The translations under genes and the position numbers were made by a program. Source: Mucilaginibacter sp. UBA5151 (lineage in GTDB: Bacteria; Bacteroidota; Bacteroidia; Sphingobacteriales; Sphingobacteriaceae). Taken from it: a stretch of DNA of 62,346 nt. Where the stretch lies: the NCBI GenBank assembly GCA_002413785.1, contig DHXR01000079.1, forward strand, positions 1 to 62,346, given 5' to 3'. The notes beneath the pieces are model-generated. The model searched no databases. It had not been told where the DNA came from and saw nothing but the letters and a program-made list of their open reading frames with translations. Below, one piece after another: positions 1-7,350 of this stretch (its first letter is position 1; each line of letters begins with the position of its first letter).

Positions 1-131
1 GGTTATTCAGCAGACCCTAATTACAGTAAGACAAATCCCTTCACATGTATTAAATGAAATATCGTCATTTTAATTTTTATTGTTCTTAAAATTGCCTTGA
101 TTTTTTTATAAAATTTTATTTTTTCACTTCT

Positions 132-162
132 ATGGGGTAAAAACATTTTTTTCTGACTCTAT
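132..162 (+). promoter_or_regulatory. Putative ECF-sigma promoter before the FecR-like gene
   Basis: A 31-bp sequence starting ATGGGGTAAAAA and ending GACTCTAT lies 24 bp before the fecR-like ATG. An almost identical 31-bp copy (28 of 31 positions, same internal length) lies on the minus strand at 3691-3721 before the SusC remnant. Conservation of both ends at fixed spacing in two otherwise unrelated upstream regions is what a promoter recognised by one sigma factor looks like. The ECF sigma gene at 1231-1773 is the obvious candidate. The assignment of sigma to promoter is inference. Confidence 0.65.
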
Positions 163-185
163 ATAATAAATAAAGTAACGAGAGA

Positions 186-1229
186 ATGGATTATACAGAA
201 TTTTTATCTGCTGATTTTATATGTGATGAATATTTTCAAAATTGGCTCATCAAACCGAATAAAGAAACAGATGGCTTTTGGAACAACTGGCTATTGCAAC
301 ATCCGGAAAAAAGAGAAACGGTTGAAGAAGCAAAGAATGTTTTATTGCAAATAATATTTAAAGAGCATTTGCCAACAGAGGAGCAGGTGCAAAATTCATT
401 AGCATCAACTCTTTTGATCATAAATACATTAGAAAAGCAACCGAAAAAAAGGAAAGCTAAAATAATCTTTATATCAGGATTAAAGCAAATAATAAAAATA
501 GCAGCCATTTTTATTGCTATAGTCGTAACCGGAAGTATTATTTATTATACCTATTGGAATGCAAAAACTACCATTTCGACAAAGTATAGCGAAATAAAAA
601 AAGTTATGTTGCCGGATGGTTCACTGGTGGTATTAAATGCCCATTCTACCATTTCTTATTTTGAGCATGTACGAAAGAGTCGGCCACGGCAGGTTTGGCT
701 GGATGGGGAAGCATTTTTTAATGTAAAGCATATCAATAAAAATGAAAATGACATTAAAGAATCAGAACGATTTATTGTATCTACCAACGACTTGAATGTA
801 AACGTACTGGGTACTTCTTTTGATGTAAAAAAACGGGATCAAGTAACAGAAGTAATATTAGAGACAGGAAAAATCAGAATTGAGTTTAATAATAGATTGC
901 AACCGGCTGTAACAATGCTTCCCGGGCAAATGATAGCGTATGATAACAGCAATCACCCCTTACTAAAATCTGTTAACGCGGCAATTAATACTACATGGAT
1001 CAATAAAAAACTTGTTCTAAGAGAAGCATCCGTAAATGAGATTGCTCAATATATTCAAGATTATTATGGCTATAAAGTAATACTTGAAGATACTGCGATA
1101 GGAAACAAAAAGATGGAAGGAACATTGTTGCTGGATAATATGCAGGATGTGTTGTTTGTTTTGTCCACTACGCTAAATATAAAAATTGAAACGCAGGAAA
1201 ATACGCTGATTTTTAAAAATAGAAAGTAA
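186..1229 (+). CDS. FecR-family anti-sigma factor
   Basis: This is a 347-residue transmembrane anti-sigma/sigma-regulator of the FecR family, which in Bacteroidota relays a signal from a SusC-type outer-membrane transporter to an ECF sigma factor. The cytoplasmic N-terminal part (about residues 1-95) is followed by a basic stretch and one membrane segment (about 102-124). A periplasmic FecR domain (about 130-230, with LPDGSLVVLNAHSTI and VLGTSFDV) and a C-terminal DUF4974-like domain (about 270-345) follow. It starts at the ATG 24 bp after a putative ECF promoter. Unusually, the sigma gene is convergent with it, with one base between the stop codons; such pairs are normally co-directional. 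The transporter that would feed it is only a remnant here. Confidence 0.88.
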   Translation: MDYTEFLSADFICDEYFQNWLIKPNKETDGFWNNWLLQHPEKRETVEEAKNVLLQIIFKEHLPTEEQVQNSLASTLLIINTLEKQPKKRKAKIIFISGLKQIIKIAAIFIAIVVTGSIIYYTYWNAKTTISTKYSEIKKVMLPDGSLVVLNAHSTISYFEHVRKSRPRQVWLDGEAFFNVKHINKNENDIKESERFIVSTNDLNVNVLGTSFDVKKRDQVTEVILETGKIRIEFNNRLQPAVTMLPGQMIAYDNSNHPLLKSVNAAINTTWINKKLVLREASVNEIAQYIQDYYGYKVILEDTAIGNKKMEGTLLLDNMQDVLFVLSTTLNIKIETQENTLIFKNRK

Positions 1230-1230
1230 G

Positions 1231-1773
1231 CTAATAACAAAATAATGGAATATCCAGTATCTCTTTTAATTTCAACAACGATCGGGCCATTAATTTATAC
1301 GTAGCTTTTACCGAAATATTCATCACCTGCGCCACTTCTTCAAATGATAAGGCTTCATAAAATCTAAGAAAGATAGCTTCTCTTTGGCGAGGCGTGAGAC
1401 TTGTTAATGCTTTCTGCAATCGCTTGTTTATTTCAGCTGTTGCTTCTTTATTAATTATGACATTATCTATTGCAAATTCTTGTTCTTCTCTTTGAAAAGC
1501 TACTTTTTGCAGCTTTCTTTTTTCTTTAAATATGTAATTCCGAAATGAATAAAAGATATAACTATGAGGAGAATAAATATCAGCCAACTTTTCCCGATCC
1601 TTCCAGAGCATTACGAAAACCTCTTGAATAGCATCTTCAATCAATGCAGTATTGTCCGTAAACTTTCTACCATAATTATACAATTTTTTATAGTAAAAAA
1701 CATACGTTTCAGAATATGCAGCAATATCCCCTTGTTCAATATAATTCCAACGTTCCTTTTCGAAATTAAACAC
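1231..1773 (-). CDS. ECF-type RNA polymerase sigma factor
   Basis: This is a sigma-70 family ECF factor. Region 2 is seen in the DAIQEVFVMLWKDREKL stretch and region 4 in LTPRQREAIFLRFYEALSFEEVAQVMNIS followed by a helix-turn-helix. The reading frame stays open upstream to 1932, but the leading 53 residues are a hydrophobic, low-complexity translation of AT-rich DNA. I place the start at GTG 1773, giving 180 residues, the usual family length. There is no ATG between 1773 and region 2. It is convergent with the FecR-like gene and probably drives the two 31-bp promoter-like sequences at 132-162 and 3691-3721. Confidence 0.82.
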   Translation of the reverse strand: MFNFEKERWNYIEQGDIAAYSETYVFYYKKLYNYGRKFTDNTALIEDAIQEVFVMLWKDREKLADIYSPHSYIFYSFRNYIFKEKRKLQKVAFQREEQEFAIDNVIINKEATAEINKRLQKALTSLTPRQREAIFLRFYEALSFEEVAQVMNISVKATYKLMARSLLKLKEILDIPLFCY

Positions 1774-1827
1774 TGTGTAATTTATGATTAAAAACGTATA
1801 AAAATATATTTTTAAAAAAAAATATAT

Positions 1828-2068
1828 GATTAGGTATTTAGTTCGCAAAATCAATAACAGCAATAGTTTTACTTTATTTCCTAAGTCCCATAGGGACTTT
1901 TTGTGAGTATAAAATCCTCGAAAAACCCACAAAACGCTCCTTCGGAACGTCTGGTGGGTTTTAATTACACCTTCTACCTATAAAATGTGCATAGGGCACA
2001 AAGAAAAAAATATCGTTTTTTCAATACAAGTTATATTTGGCGTGGCTTTGCGAACAAAATACCTAATC
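1828..2068. repeat. MITE-like element with 22-bp terminal inverted repeats
   Basis: The sequences 1828-1849 and 2047-2068 are inverted repeats of 22 bp with one mismatch (GATTAGGTATTTAGTTCGC at the left outer end). They enclose about 200 bp without a credible gene. Inside are two smaller palindromes: AAGTCCC/GGGACTT near 1882-1900, and a hairpin with AAAACCCAC (1922-1930) pairing GTGGGTTTT (1954-1962) around GGAACGTCTGG. The element sits just upstream of the sigma gene. The remainder of the gap to 2323 is AT-rich, with nothing else recognised. The MITE label is inference from structure. Confidence 0.45.
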
Positions 2069-2323
2069 CTAAAAATTTAAATTAAACCAACTACGATTAA
2101 TAGAAAGAACAAAAAGAAATGGTATTATGAAATTCAAAGAAAAAAAGTTAGAAATGATATGAAGCAGTATTATCTATTCCGAATTTGGCAGTATATATGT
2201 TAACTACAATTATTTAAGTTTATAAATTGTTTCTGTTACCAATTTGTTACTCAGCATAGAAACTTCTGTAATTTGAAGTATAATAATTTATATCCGGTAA
2301 GGCCATCTATTTCTTTGAAATTA

Positions 2324-3193
2324 TTATAGCTTTCCTTTCTTTTGATTTTGAATATATTTGGCAACGGCTCCCATAGGTGCAATCCATATTCCATTAGCAG
2401 GATTTTGTACATACTCCGCAAGTTGTTTTAACATGGCAAGGCGAGTCGTTTGTTCGCCTGAATCTCCCATTTCATGGCCCGCAAGCACCAACCATTGTCC
2501 ATTTTTCTTTGCTTCTTCCAGCAGAGGGAGAATCTGATCAAAATTTTTACCATCCATTTCCACTCCGGTTAGCTGAGCAAAGTTGCAGTACGCCGGATCA
2601 TTAGAGGCTTCATCCATCCAGCCCCTACCCAAAAGAAACATTTTTGACACCAGTGGAACATAGCTTTTGGTGTTCTTACCTCTTCCTACAAATTTTTGTC
2701 CGCATGGATAAGCAAAAACTTCAGCTTTTACGTGCAACAACTCCTCAATACGTTTATTACATTCCATTAACTCAGTCCGCATTTTTTTAAGCGTATAATC
2801 TTCTAACGCATTTTTTCGAGACCAAGAAAAATTACCGGTACAAGGATGGTTAAGAGAATGGTTCCCGATTTCATGCCCGTTTGCTACTGCCTTTTTCCAA
2901 CCTTCCAAACGTTTTACCACAGAAGAAGGTTGAACAAAAAAGGTAGCCTTTATGCCATACTGATCAAGTAAGTTAGTACCCACTATTACCTGGCTCTCAC
3001 GGGCATCATCAAAACTTAAACTTACTGCTGCCTGTTTACCTTCCGGCCACGAGAAGACAGCAGAATGCTGCTGTGCATTTGTAACGCCGCTCAAAAGAAC
3101 AATAAAGACAAACATCAGCAACTGAGGAAAAATATTAGCTGCTCTTTTGTTGTGTTTAATATTTAATGCGAAGGATGGAGTATTAAATTTCAT
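2324..3193 (-). CDS. Secreted polysaccharide deacetylase-family (CE4) protein
   Basis: This 289-residue exported protein has a NodB-homology fold and probably removes acetyl groups from a polysaccharide. A signal peptide ends near residue 40 (LLSGVTNAQQ). The metal-site motifs are visible: SFDDAR (motif 1, with Ser and Ala where TFDDG is usual), HEIGNHSLNHP (motif 2, metal-binding HxxxH) and AYPCG (motif 3). The gene follows the SusC remnant on the same strand and may have been part of the same uptake locus. The substrate cannot be told from the sequence. Two other members of this superfamily occur in the window at 6235 and 18954. Confidence 0.83.
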   Translation of the reverse strand: MKFNTPSFALNIKHNKRAANIFPQLLMFVFIVLLSGVTNAQQHSAVFSWPEGKQAAVSLSFDDARESQVIVGTNLLDQYGIKATFFVQPSSVVKRLEGWKKAVANGHEIGNHSLNHPCTGNFSWSRKNALEDYTLKKMRTELMECNKRIEELLHVKAEVFAYPCGQKFVGRGKNTKSYVPLVSKMFLLGRGWMDEASNDPAYCNFAQLTGVEMDGKNFDQILPLLEEAKKNGQWLVLAGHEMGDSGEQTTRLAMLKQLAEYVQNPANGIWIAPMGAVAKYIQNQKKGKL

Positions 3194-3248
3194 AAAAATA
3201 ATAGTTTAAATATGGAAGAATAGTTTTTACTTTTTATATCGTAATTCT

Positions 3249-3551
3249 TTAATTACGGCTCCGATCTTTTGCCCGATCAGGATAAAGAATACTTTTCAAT
3301 ACTTCTTCTACCGGCTTACCTTTTATTATCTCCTCTTTATAAACGGTGGTTTTCTCTTCCAGCAAAGATTTTTCATACACAAACTGTGTGTTAAATACAT
3401 CACTCACCTTTTTTAAAGCCTTGGCAAGAGGAATGGTTTCACTTTGCTGTGTTTGAGAAAGAGAAGAGGTAGCTTGGGCGCGGCCTATATGCGGAGTTGC
3501 ATATAAAATAACAGGCAACAGCACCGAGGCAATTAACTGAATTTTCATCAT
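3249..3551 (-). pseudogene. SusC-like TonB-dependent receptor remnant (signal peptide plus STN domain)
   Basis: The 100-residue product has a signal peptide (about 1-26, ending GRAQA) followed by a secretin/TonB short N-terminal (STN) domain (about 40-92, with ALKKVSDVFNTQFVYE and GKPVEEVLKSIL). In SusC/RagA-type receptors this domain leads into a carboxypeptidase-like domain, a plug and a large barrel of about 1,000 residues. Here the frame ends after ILYP in a short unrelated tail (DRAKDRSRN), and the deacetylase gene starts 55 bp on. I read it as a 3' truncation. It is preceded by the ECF promoter-like sequence at 3691-3721. A purpose-made short STN protein is possible but less likely. Confidence 0.7.
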
Positions 3552-3690
3552 AAGACAAGTGTTAGTAATTAAAATTTATGTTATATGGTAATGCATTTAT
3601 AATAACAACCAGAACATCAATCCCCCCCTTAAGCATAGTGAAGGAAAATTGTGCATAATCCATTTCTCTTTGCTATTTGCTATCGTTGTT

Positions 3691-3721
3691 CATAGAGTCA
3701 AAAAAAAAGATTTTTACCCCA
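3691..3721 (-). promoter_or_regulatory. Putative ECF-sigma promoter before the SusC remnant
   Basis: Read on the minus strand, this begins ATGGGGTAAAAA and ends GACTCTAT. It matches the sequence at 132-162 in 28 of 31 positions with identical length. It lies about 140 bp before the SusC-remnant start and only about 28 bp from the left end of the IS1380-type element, so the insertion spared the promoter. Confidence 0.6.
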
Positions 3722-3749
3722 TCAAATAAAAATTTATTTAAATATGTAT

Positions 3750-5204
3750 AACCCAAAAGTCGCAGACTATATAAAAACAGCCCTCAAGTACTTGATAAAT
3801 AAGTCATTGATGGCTTGTGTATTACACCGAAAAGGTGTATATTGTAGCAACATCTGACAAGAACATTACCGCTTTTGGCGGATTAAATTTCATTTTTAAG
3901 GCCATTAACGATAAGGGGATAGACGGATACCTTGATGAACGTTTAGGTTACCGTTCGGTATGTGCCAGGTATTCCCATTCAGATGTAGTATTGTCCTTAT
4001 TGGGGAATTCCCTTGTTCAAGGCAGCTTTATTTCTGATCTTCAAGTGCTTAAGGAAAAATATAAGGAGCAGTATTTTCATCAGATACCCTCACCCGATAC
4101 AGTGGAGTATGTATGCCAGGGATTAAAAACAAAGACGATAAAAAAAACAACCGACAAAGGAGTTACCCATTTGCTCAATTACTCCAATGGTATGAACGAA
4201 ACCCTGGTAGGCCTTGCGGTAAAAACGGGCCAGCTTAAGGCAGGGGGCCATGGTTATGTGCTGGACTTTGACAATGTTGTTGTAGAAAACGAGAAACAGG
4301 ATGCCCTACGCAGTTATAAGAAGACTAAGGGGTATCATCCAAACTCAGCCTTCATTGAGCGCATACCTGTTCACATTGAAAACCACAATGGCAATACCCC
4401 AGCCCGCTACGGACAAAAGGAAACGCTGAGCCGGTGTTTTGAAAACTTAAAGAATGCGCTGTCCGCATTAGTGCTTTGCGCGCCGATTGTGAAAGCCTTC
4501 GTAAACAATGCGGCCAGGTAAGCCAATGGAACACAGTCGTTATCAATAACCTGTCCAAAGAGGTGGCAACCATACAATATAAGCCTTTTGGGGGAGATCA
4601 ATCCTACCGGGCTGTAATAACGCGGACTCAAAGAAAGGATAAGCAAATAGATATACTCTCTGAAACTGCTTACGATTACTATGGGATTATTACCAGTGAT
4701 AAAATTAAAAATGAACAACAGGTCATTGGATTTTACAATCAGCGCGGCGATGCAGAAAACTCTAACCGGTATATGCTCAATGATTTCAACCTGCACCACC
4801 TTCCTTTCCCTGACATGTGTACCAATACTGTATTCATGTACCTGATGGCTATGTGTGCAACACTATTTGAATGGATAAAGCAGGTGCTGATTACCAATAA
4901 AGCAAGGGCAATCGCAATTACCATGCTTGTAAAAGCGGTATGCTTCCATTACATCATGGTTGCAGCTACCTATATTACCCATGCCCGCAAAAAAAATCTT
5001 AAAGTATTTGCGCCTGTAATCGCATACTGCCAACTACAGGTTTAATCCCCGGATTTATTGGAAAAACAAATTAACTCCTTCGGGGGAAAGGGGGAGCCGT
5101 GGTTAAAAAGTGACAAAATGAAAAATATTGCATGTGTAACGTTGCCGTTATATTATATTTTTGACCTGTATAATTATTGAAAAAAAGTTTGCGACTTTTG
5201 GGTT
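3750..5204 (+). mobile_element. IS1380-family insertion sequence, defective
   Basis: The terminal inverted repeats AACCCAAAAGTCGCAGACT (3750-3768) and its reverse complement at 5186-5204 match in 18 of 19 positions and bound an element of 1,455 bp. It contains one transposase gene that is broken by a frameshift. I could not identify a clear target-site duplication: the flanking bases are AT-rich and differ. The family assignment rests on the transposase motifs. The element lies between the ECF promoter of the SusC remnant and the HAD hydrolase gene. Confidence 0.8.
3817..5045 (+). pseudogene. IS1380-type DDE transposase, frameshifted
   Basis: The first frame (3817-4521, GTG start) carries the N-terminal part and the first catalytic region (VLDFDNVVVENE, then NHNGNTPARYGQKETL). 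The second frame carries the next region (ISALRADCESL) and the C-terminal YNQRGDAENS motif with the catalytic Glu. Reading CFENL in frame 1 and continuing KECAVRISALRADC one base earlier restores a continuous family-like protein. One A lost from the run at about 4449-4452 explains the break. IS1380 transposases are normally encoded by one uninterrupted gene, so I treat this as a mutation and not a programmed frameshift. Confidence 0.8.
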
Positions 5205-5372
5205 TTAAATAAAAATGGATTATTGATGAAGAAAAATCTAAAACAATAACCAGTATATTTTTTATAAAAATGCATTGCAGAATTAAAGTAATAATTCTCT
5301 TACTTATAATGCTTGTTAGGTTGCTAAATTTGTCTTCTTTTACTATAGAAGCAATAACAGATAAACTATTTG

Positions 5373-6044
5373 ATGAAAAAAAATAATAACACTCTACTCA
5401 TTTTTGATTGCGATGGCGTTTTGGTAGACAGTGAGCCATTAGCCAACAGAACTTTTATTCAATGTTTACAGAAGGAAGGCTTTGATGTAGATGAAGCCTA
5501 TGCTTATAAACATTTTCATGGTATTTCAACCAGAGATTGTATTGCCCATATAGAATTAACCTTTAAAAGAAGGGTTTCCGATAATTTTGTTGAAACTCTT
5601 TCGCTTTTAACCAATGAAGAAATTAAAAATACGCTTCAACCTATTCCACATATAAAAGAGGCCCTTGCCGCTCTTTCTTATCCCAAGTGTGTTGCATCGG
5701 GAAGTGAACCGGAAAAAATACAGCTTTCCTTAGAAGTAACCAGACTGAAAAAATACTTTTCCCATGTATACAGTTCCTTACAAGTACAAAGAGGAAAGCC
5801 TTTTCCGGATGTCTTTCTTCACGCCGCAAAAGAAATGGACTTTACTCCTGACCAATGCATAGTTATTGAAGACAGTAATCCTGGTGTACAAGCAGCCTTA
5901 TCTGCAGGAATGAAAGTATTATTGTACAGACCTATATTGGAAGATAAATCAGACCACCTACTGGAAGAAGTAACTGCATTTGCTGATATGGCTCATCTGC
6001 CTGCTCTTATCCACAAAATAATTCAGAATGCTCATTTACAATGA
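5373..6044 (+). CDS. HAD-superfamily phosphatase (beta-phosphoglucomutase-like subfamily)
   Basis: This is a 223-residue cytosolic HAD hydrolase. Motif I is FDCDGVLVDSEP near the N-terminus (nucleophile Asp and the acid/base Asp two residues on). The motif II Ser lies in CVASGS. The motif III Lys is in RGKPFPDVF, and motif IV is VIEDSNPGVQAA. The helical cap between about residues 16 and 85 is typical of the sugar-phosphate phosphatase/phosphoglucomutase group. I use the ATG at 5373; a TTG one codon earlier is also in frame. It shares the AT-rich composition of its left-hand neighbours. The substrate is unknown. Confidence 0.85.
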   Translation: MKKNNNTLLIFDCDGVLVDSEPLANRTFIQCLQKEGFDVDEAYAYKHFHGISTRDCIAHIELTFKRRVSDNFVETLSLLTNEEIKNTLQPIPHIKEALAALSYPKCVASGSEPEKIQLSLEVTRLKKYFSHVYSSLQVQRGKPFPDVFLHAAKEMDFTPDQCIVIEDSNPGVQAALSAGMKVLLYRPILEDKSDHLLEEVTAFADMAHLPALIHKIIQNAHLQ

Positions 6045-6234
6045 ATAAACTTTATTCAAATTTTAGCAATAGTCTATTAATTGTTCTTTCTTTCGAATTT
6101 TTTAAGTACTAATAATAACCCGCTATCAATATTATTAACTAAAGTTTCCCACACACTAACATTTTGAAAATTGGATATTTAGGGGGTCAATAAAATTCCT
6201 TTATATCCAACAAAAAAATAATCTATTTTTACGC

Positions 6235-7068
6235 TTGTTAAATCATTCTTTTTTTGTGTTAAAACCCATCATCGCCCTCGCATCAGTTTGTTTTTTTGGT
6301 TTTGTTTCATTGGCGCAGCCGGTAAATAGCGCGGCTGTTTTGGCGCGTAAACAGGTCCCGGTATTGTGCTATCACCAGATCCGTAACTGGCGGGCAAGTG
6401 ATAAGCAGGCAGATAAAGATTATATTATCCCGCCGGCAACTTTTAAAGCGCATATAAAAATGCTGGCTGACAGCGGCTACCATACCATTTTGCCCGATGA
6501 ACTTTATGACTACCTTACAAAAGGTACGCCACTGCCTGCCAAACCAATTATGCTGACTTTTGACGATACTGATGGCGATCAATTCGAGATAGCGCGTCCC
6601 GAATTAATAAAATATGGCTTTAAAGGTGTATATTTTATAACAACCATAGATATTGGCAAAAACAAACATTACATGGACAGGAAACAAATAAAACAGCTGT
6701 CGGACGAAGGGAATATTATTGCCTGCCACACGCTGGACCATTCCAATTTTAAAAAATTTAAGGGCAGGGATTGGGAAACGCAGATTGATAAACCCACCAA
6801 AAAGCTGGAAGCAATTACCGGCAAACCAATAAAATATTTTGCTTTCCCTTTTGGCGAATGGAACTCGAAGGGCCTGCCGGAACTGCACAAACGGGGTTTT
6901 AAAGCCGCCTTCCAGTTAACTGACAGGCGCGACCCGAACGACCCTATTATGACCATAAGACGACTCTTAGGCTGCGGCTACTGGAGCGCCAAGACACTTG
7001 ATTATAATATTAAACATGATTTTGGGCACCCCGCACAGAAAGAAGGTATTTTGGCTAAAGTAAAATAG
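6235..7068 (+). CDS. Secreted polysaccharide deacetylase-family protein
   Basis: This exported CE4/NodB-type protein of about 277 residues has a signal peptide ending near FVSLAQP. The domain shows VPVLCYHQI near the start, LTFDDTDGD (motif 1), ACHTLDHSN (motif 2, HxxxH) and FAFPFGEWN (motif 3). There is no ATG near the N-terminus. TTG 6235 gives the longest form, while GTG 6256 would give a compact signal peptide (VLKPIIALAS...) and is about equally plausible. The gene marks the point where base composition changes from AT-rich to the window's usual level. It lies directly upstream of the his leader region but has no evident metabolic link to it. Confidence 0.82.
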   Translation: MLNHSFFVLKPIIALASVCFFGFVSLAQPVNSAAVLARKQVPVLCYHQIRNWRASDKQADKDYIIPPATFKAHIKMLADSGYHTILPDELYDYLTKGTPLPAKPIMLTFDDTDGDQFEIARPELIKYGFKGVYFITTIDIGKNKHYMDRKQIKQLSDEGNIIACHTLDHSNFKKFKGRDWETQIDKPTKKLEAITGKPIKYFAFPFGEWNSKGLPELHKRGFKAAFQLTDRRDPNDPIMTIRRLLGCGYWSAKTLDYNIKHDFGHPAQKEGILAKVK

Positions 7069-7139
7069 GTATAAGTAAGGTCTGTTGAAAAACTCATTAT
7101 CGAAGAATTACTTCGCAACAAAACTTCTCACAATTTAAT

Positions 7140-7169
7140 TTTGATTTTTAAAACAACTCCCTATATTTG
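7140..7169 (+). promoter_or_regulatory. Consensus Bacteroidota promoter of the his operon
   Basis: TTTG at 7140-7143 and TATATTTG at 7162-7169 match the Bacteroidota -33 (TTTG) and -7 (TAnnTTTG) elements with an 18-bp spacer. Transcription would start near 7175, about 45 nt before the leader peptide ATG and about 175 nt before hisG. Confidence 0.7.
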
Positions 7170-7190
7170 CAGCGCTTACAAATAATCAAG

Positions 7191-7206
7191 GCGCAAAACA
7201 TTGCGT
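7191..7206 (+). promoter_or_regulatory. Small stem-loop in the his leader RNA
   Basis: GCGCAA (7191-7196) can pair with TTGCGT (7201-7206), with five Watson-Crick pairs and one G-U pair, around the loop AACA. It sits between the predicted transcript start and the leader-peptide ATG. A part in attenuation is inference. Confidence 0.35.
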
Positions 7207-7220
7207 TACTGCACAAAAAA

Positions 7221-7283
7221 ATGAACGGTTATACATTGCATCATATTCATCGTCATCACCATCACCGTATGGTGATCAGATAA
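7221..7283 (+). CDS. hisL: his operon leader peptide (histidine-rich attenuator peptide)
   Basis: A 20-codon reading frame starts at ATG 7221 and contains seven His codons within nine codons (HHIHRHHHH, 7239-7265) before ending MVIR and TAA. It lies between a consensus promoter and hisG, the classic position for a ribosome-stalling leader peptide that senses charged histidyl-tRNA. A hairpin ATCACC/GGTGAT (7261-7266 with 7271-7276, loop GTAT) overlaps the last His codons and would be covered by a ribosome stalled there. No standard GC-rich terminator with a poly-U tail is obvious before hisG, although T-rich sequence follows at 7315-7340. The hisL symbol is by analogy with the enteric leader. 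Confidence 0.8.
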   Translation: MNGYTLHHIHRHHHHRMVIR

Positions 7284-7350
7284 TGTATGTTTCTACGCGA
7301 AATAACAAACCCCGTTTATTCTCTTTATTTTATTCCTTTAAATTTAGTCA

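Noticed and set aside
1774..1932. N-terminal extension of the ECF sigma factor
   Set aside because: The open frame upstream of GTG 1773 translates AT-rich and repeat DNA into a hydrophobic string with no family counterpart.
4441..4520. Programmed frameshift in the transposase
   Set aside because: IS1380 transposases are encoded in one frame, and a single-base loss from an A run explains the break. TTAAAG is not a strong slippery site.
5270..5386. 38-codon frame between the IS and the HAD gene
   Set aside because: It has a hydrophobic start but ends inside the HAD gene and resembles nothing known. AT-rich DNA makes such frames likely by chance.
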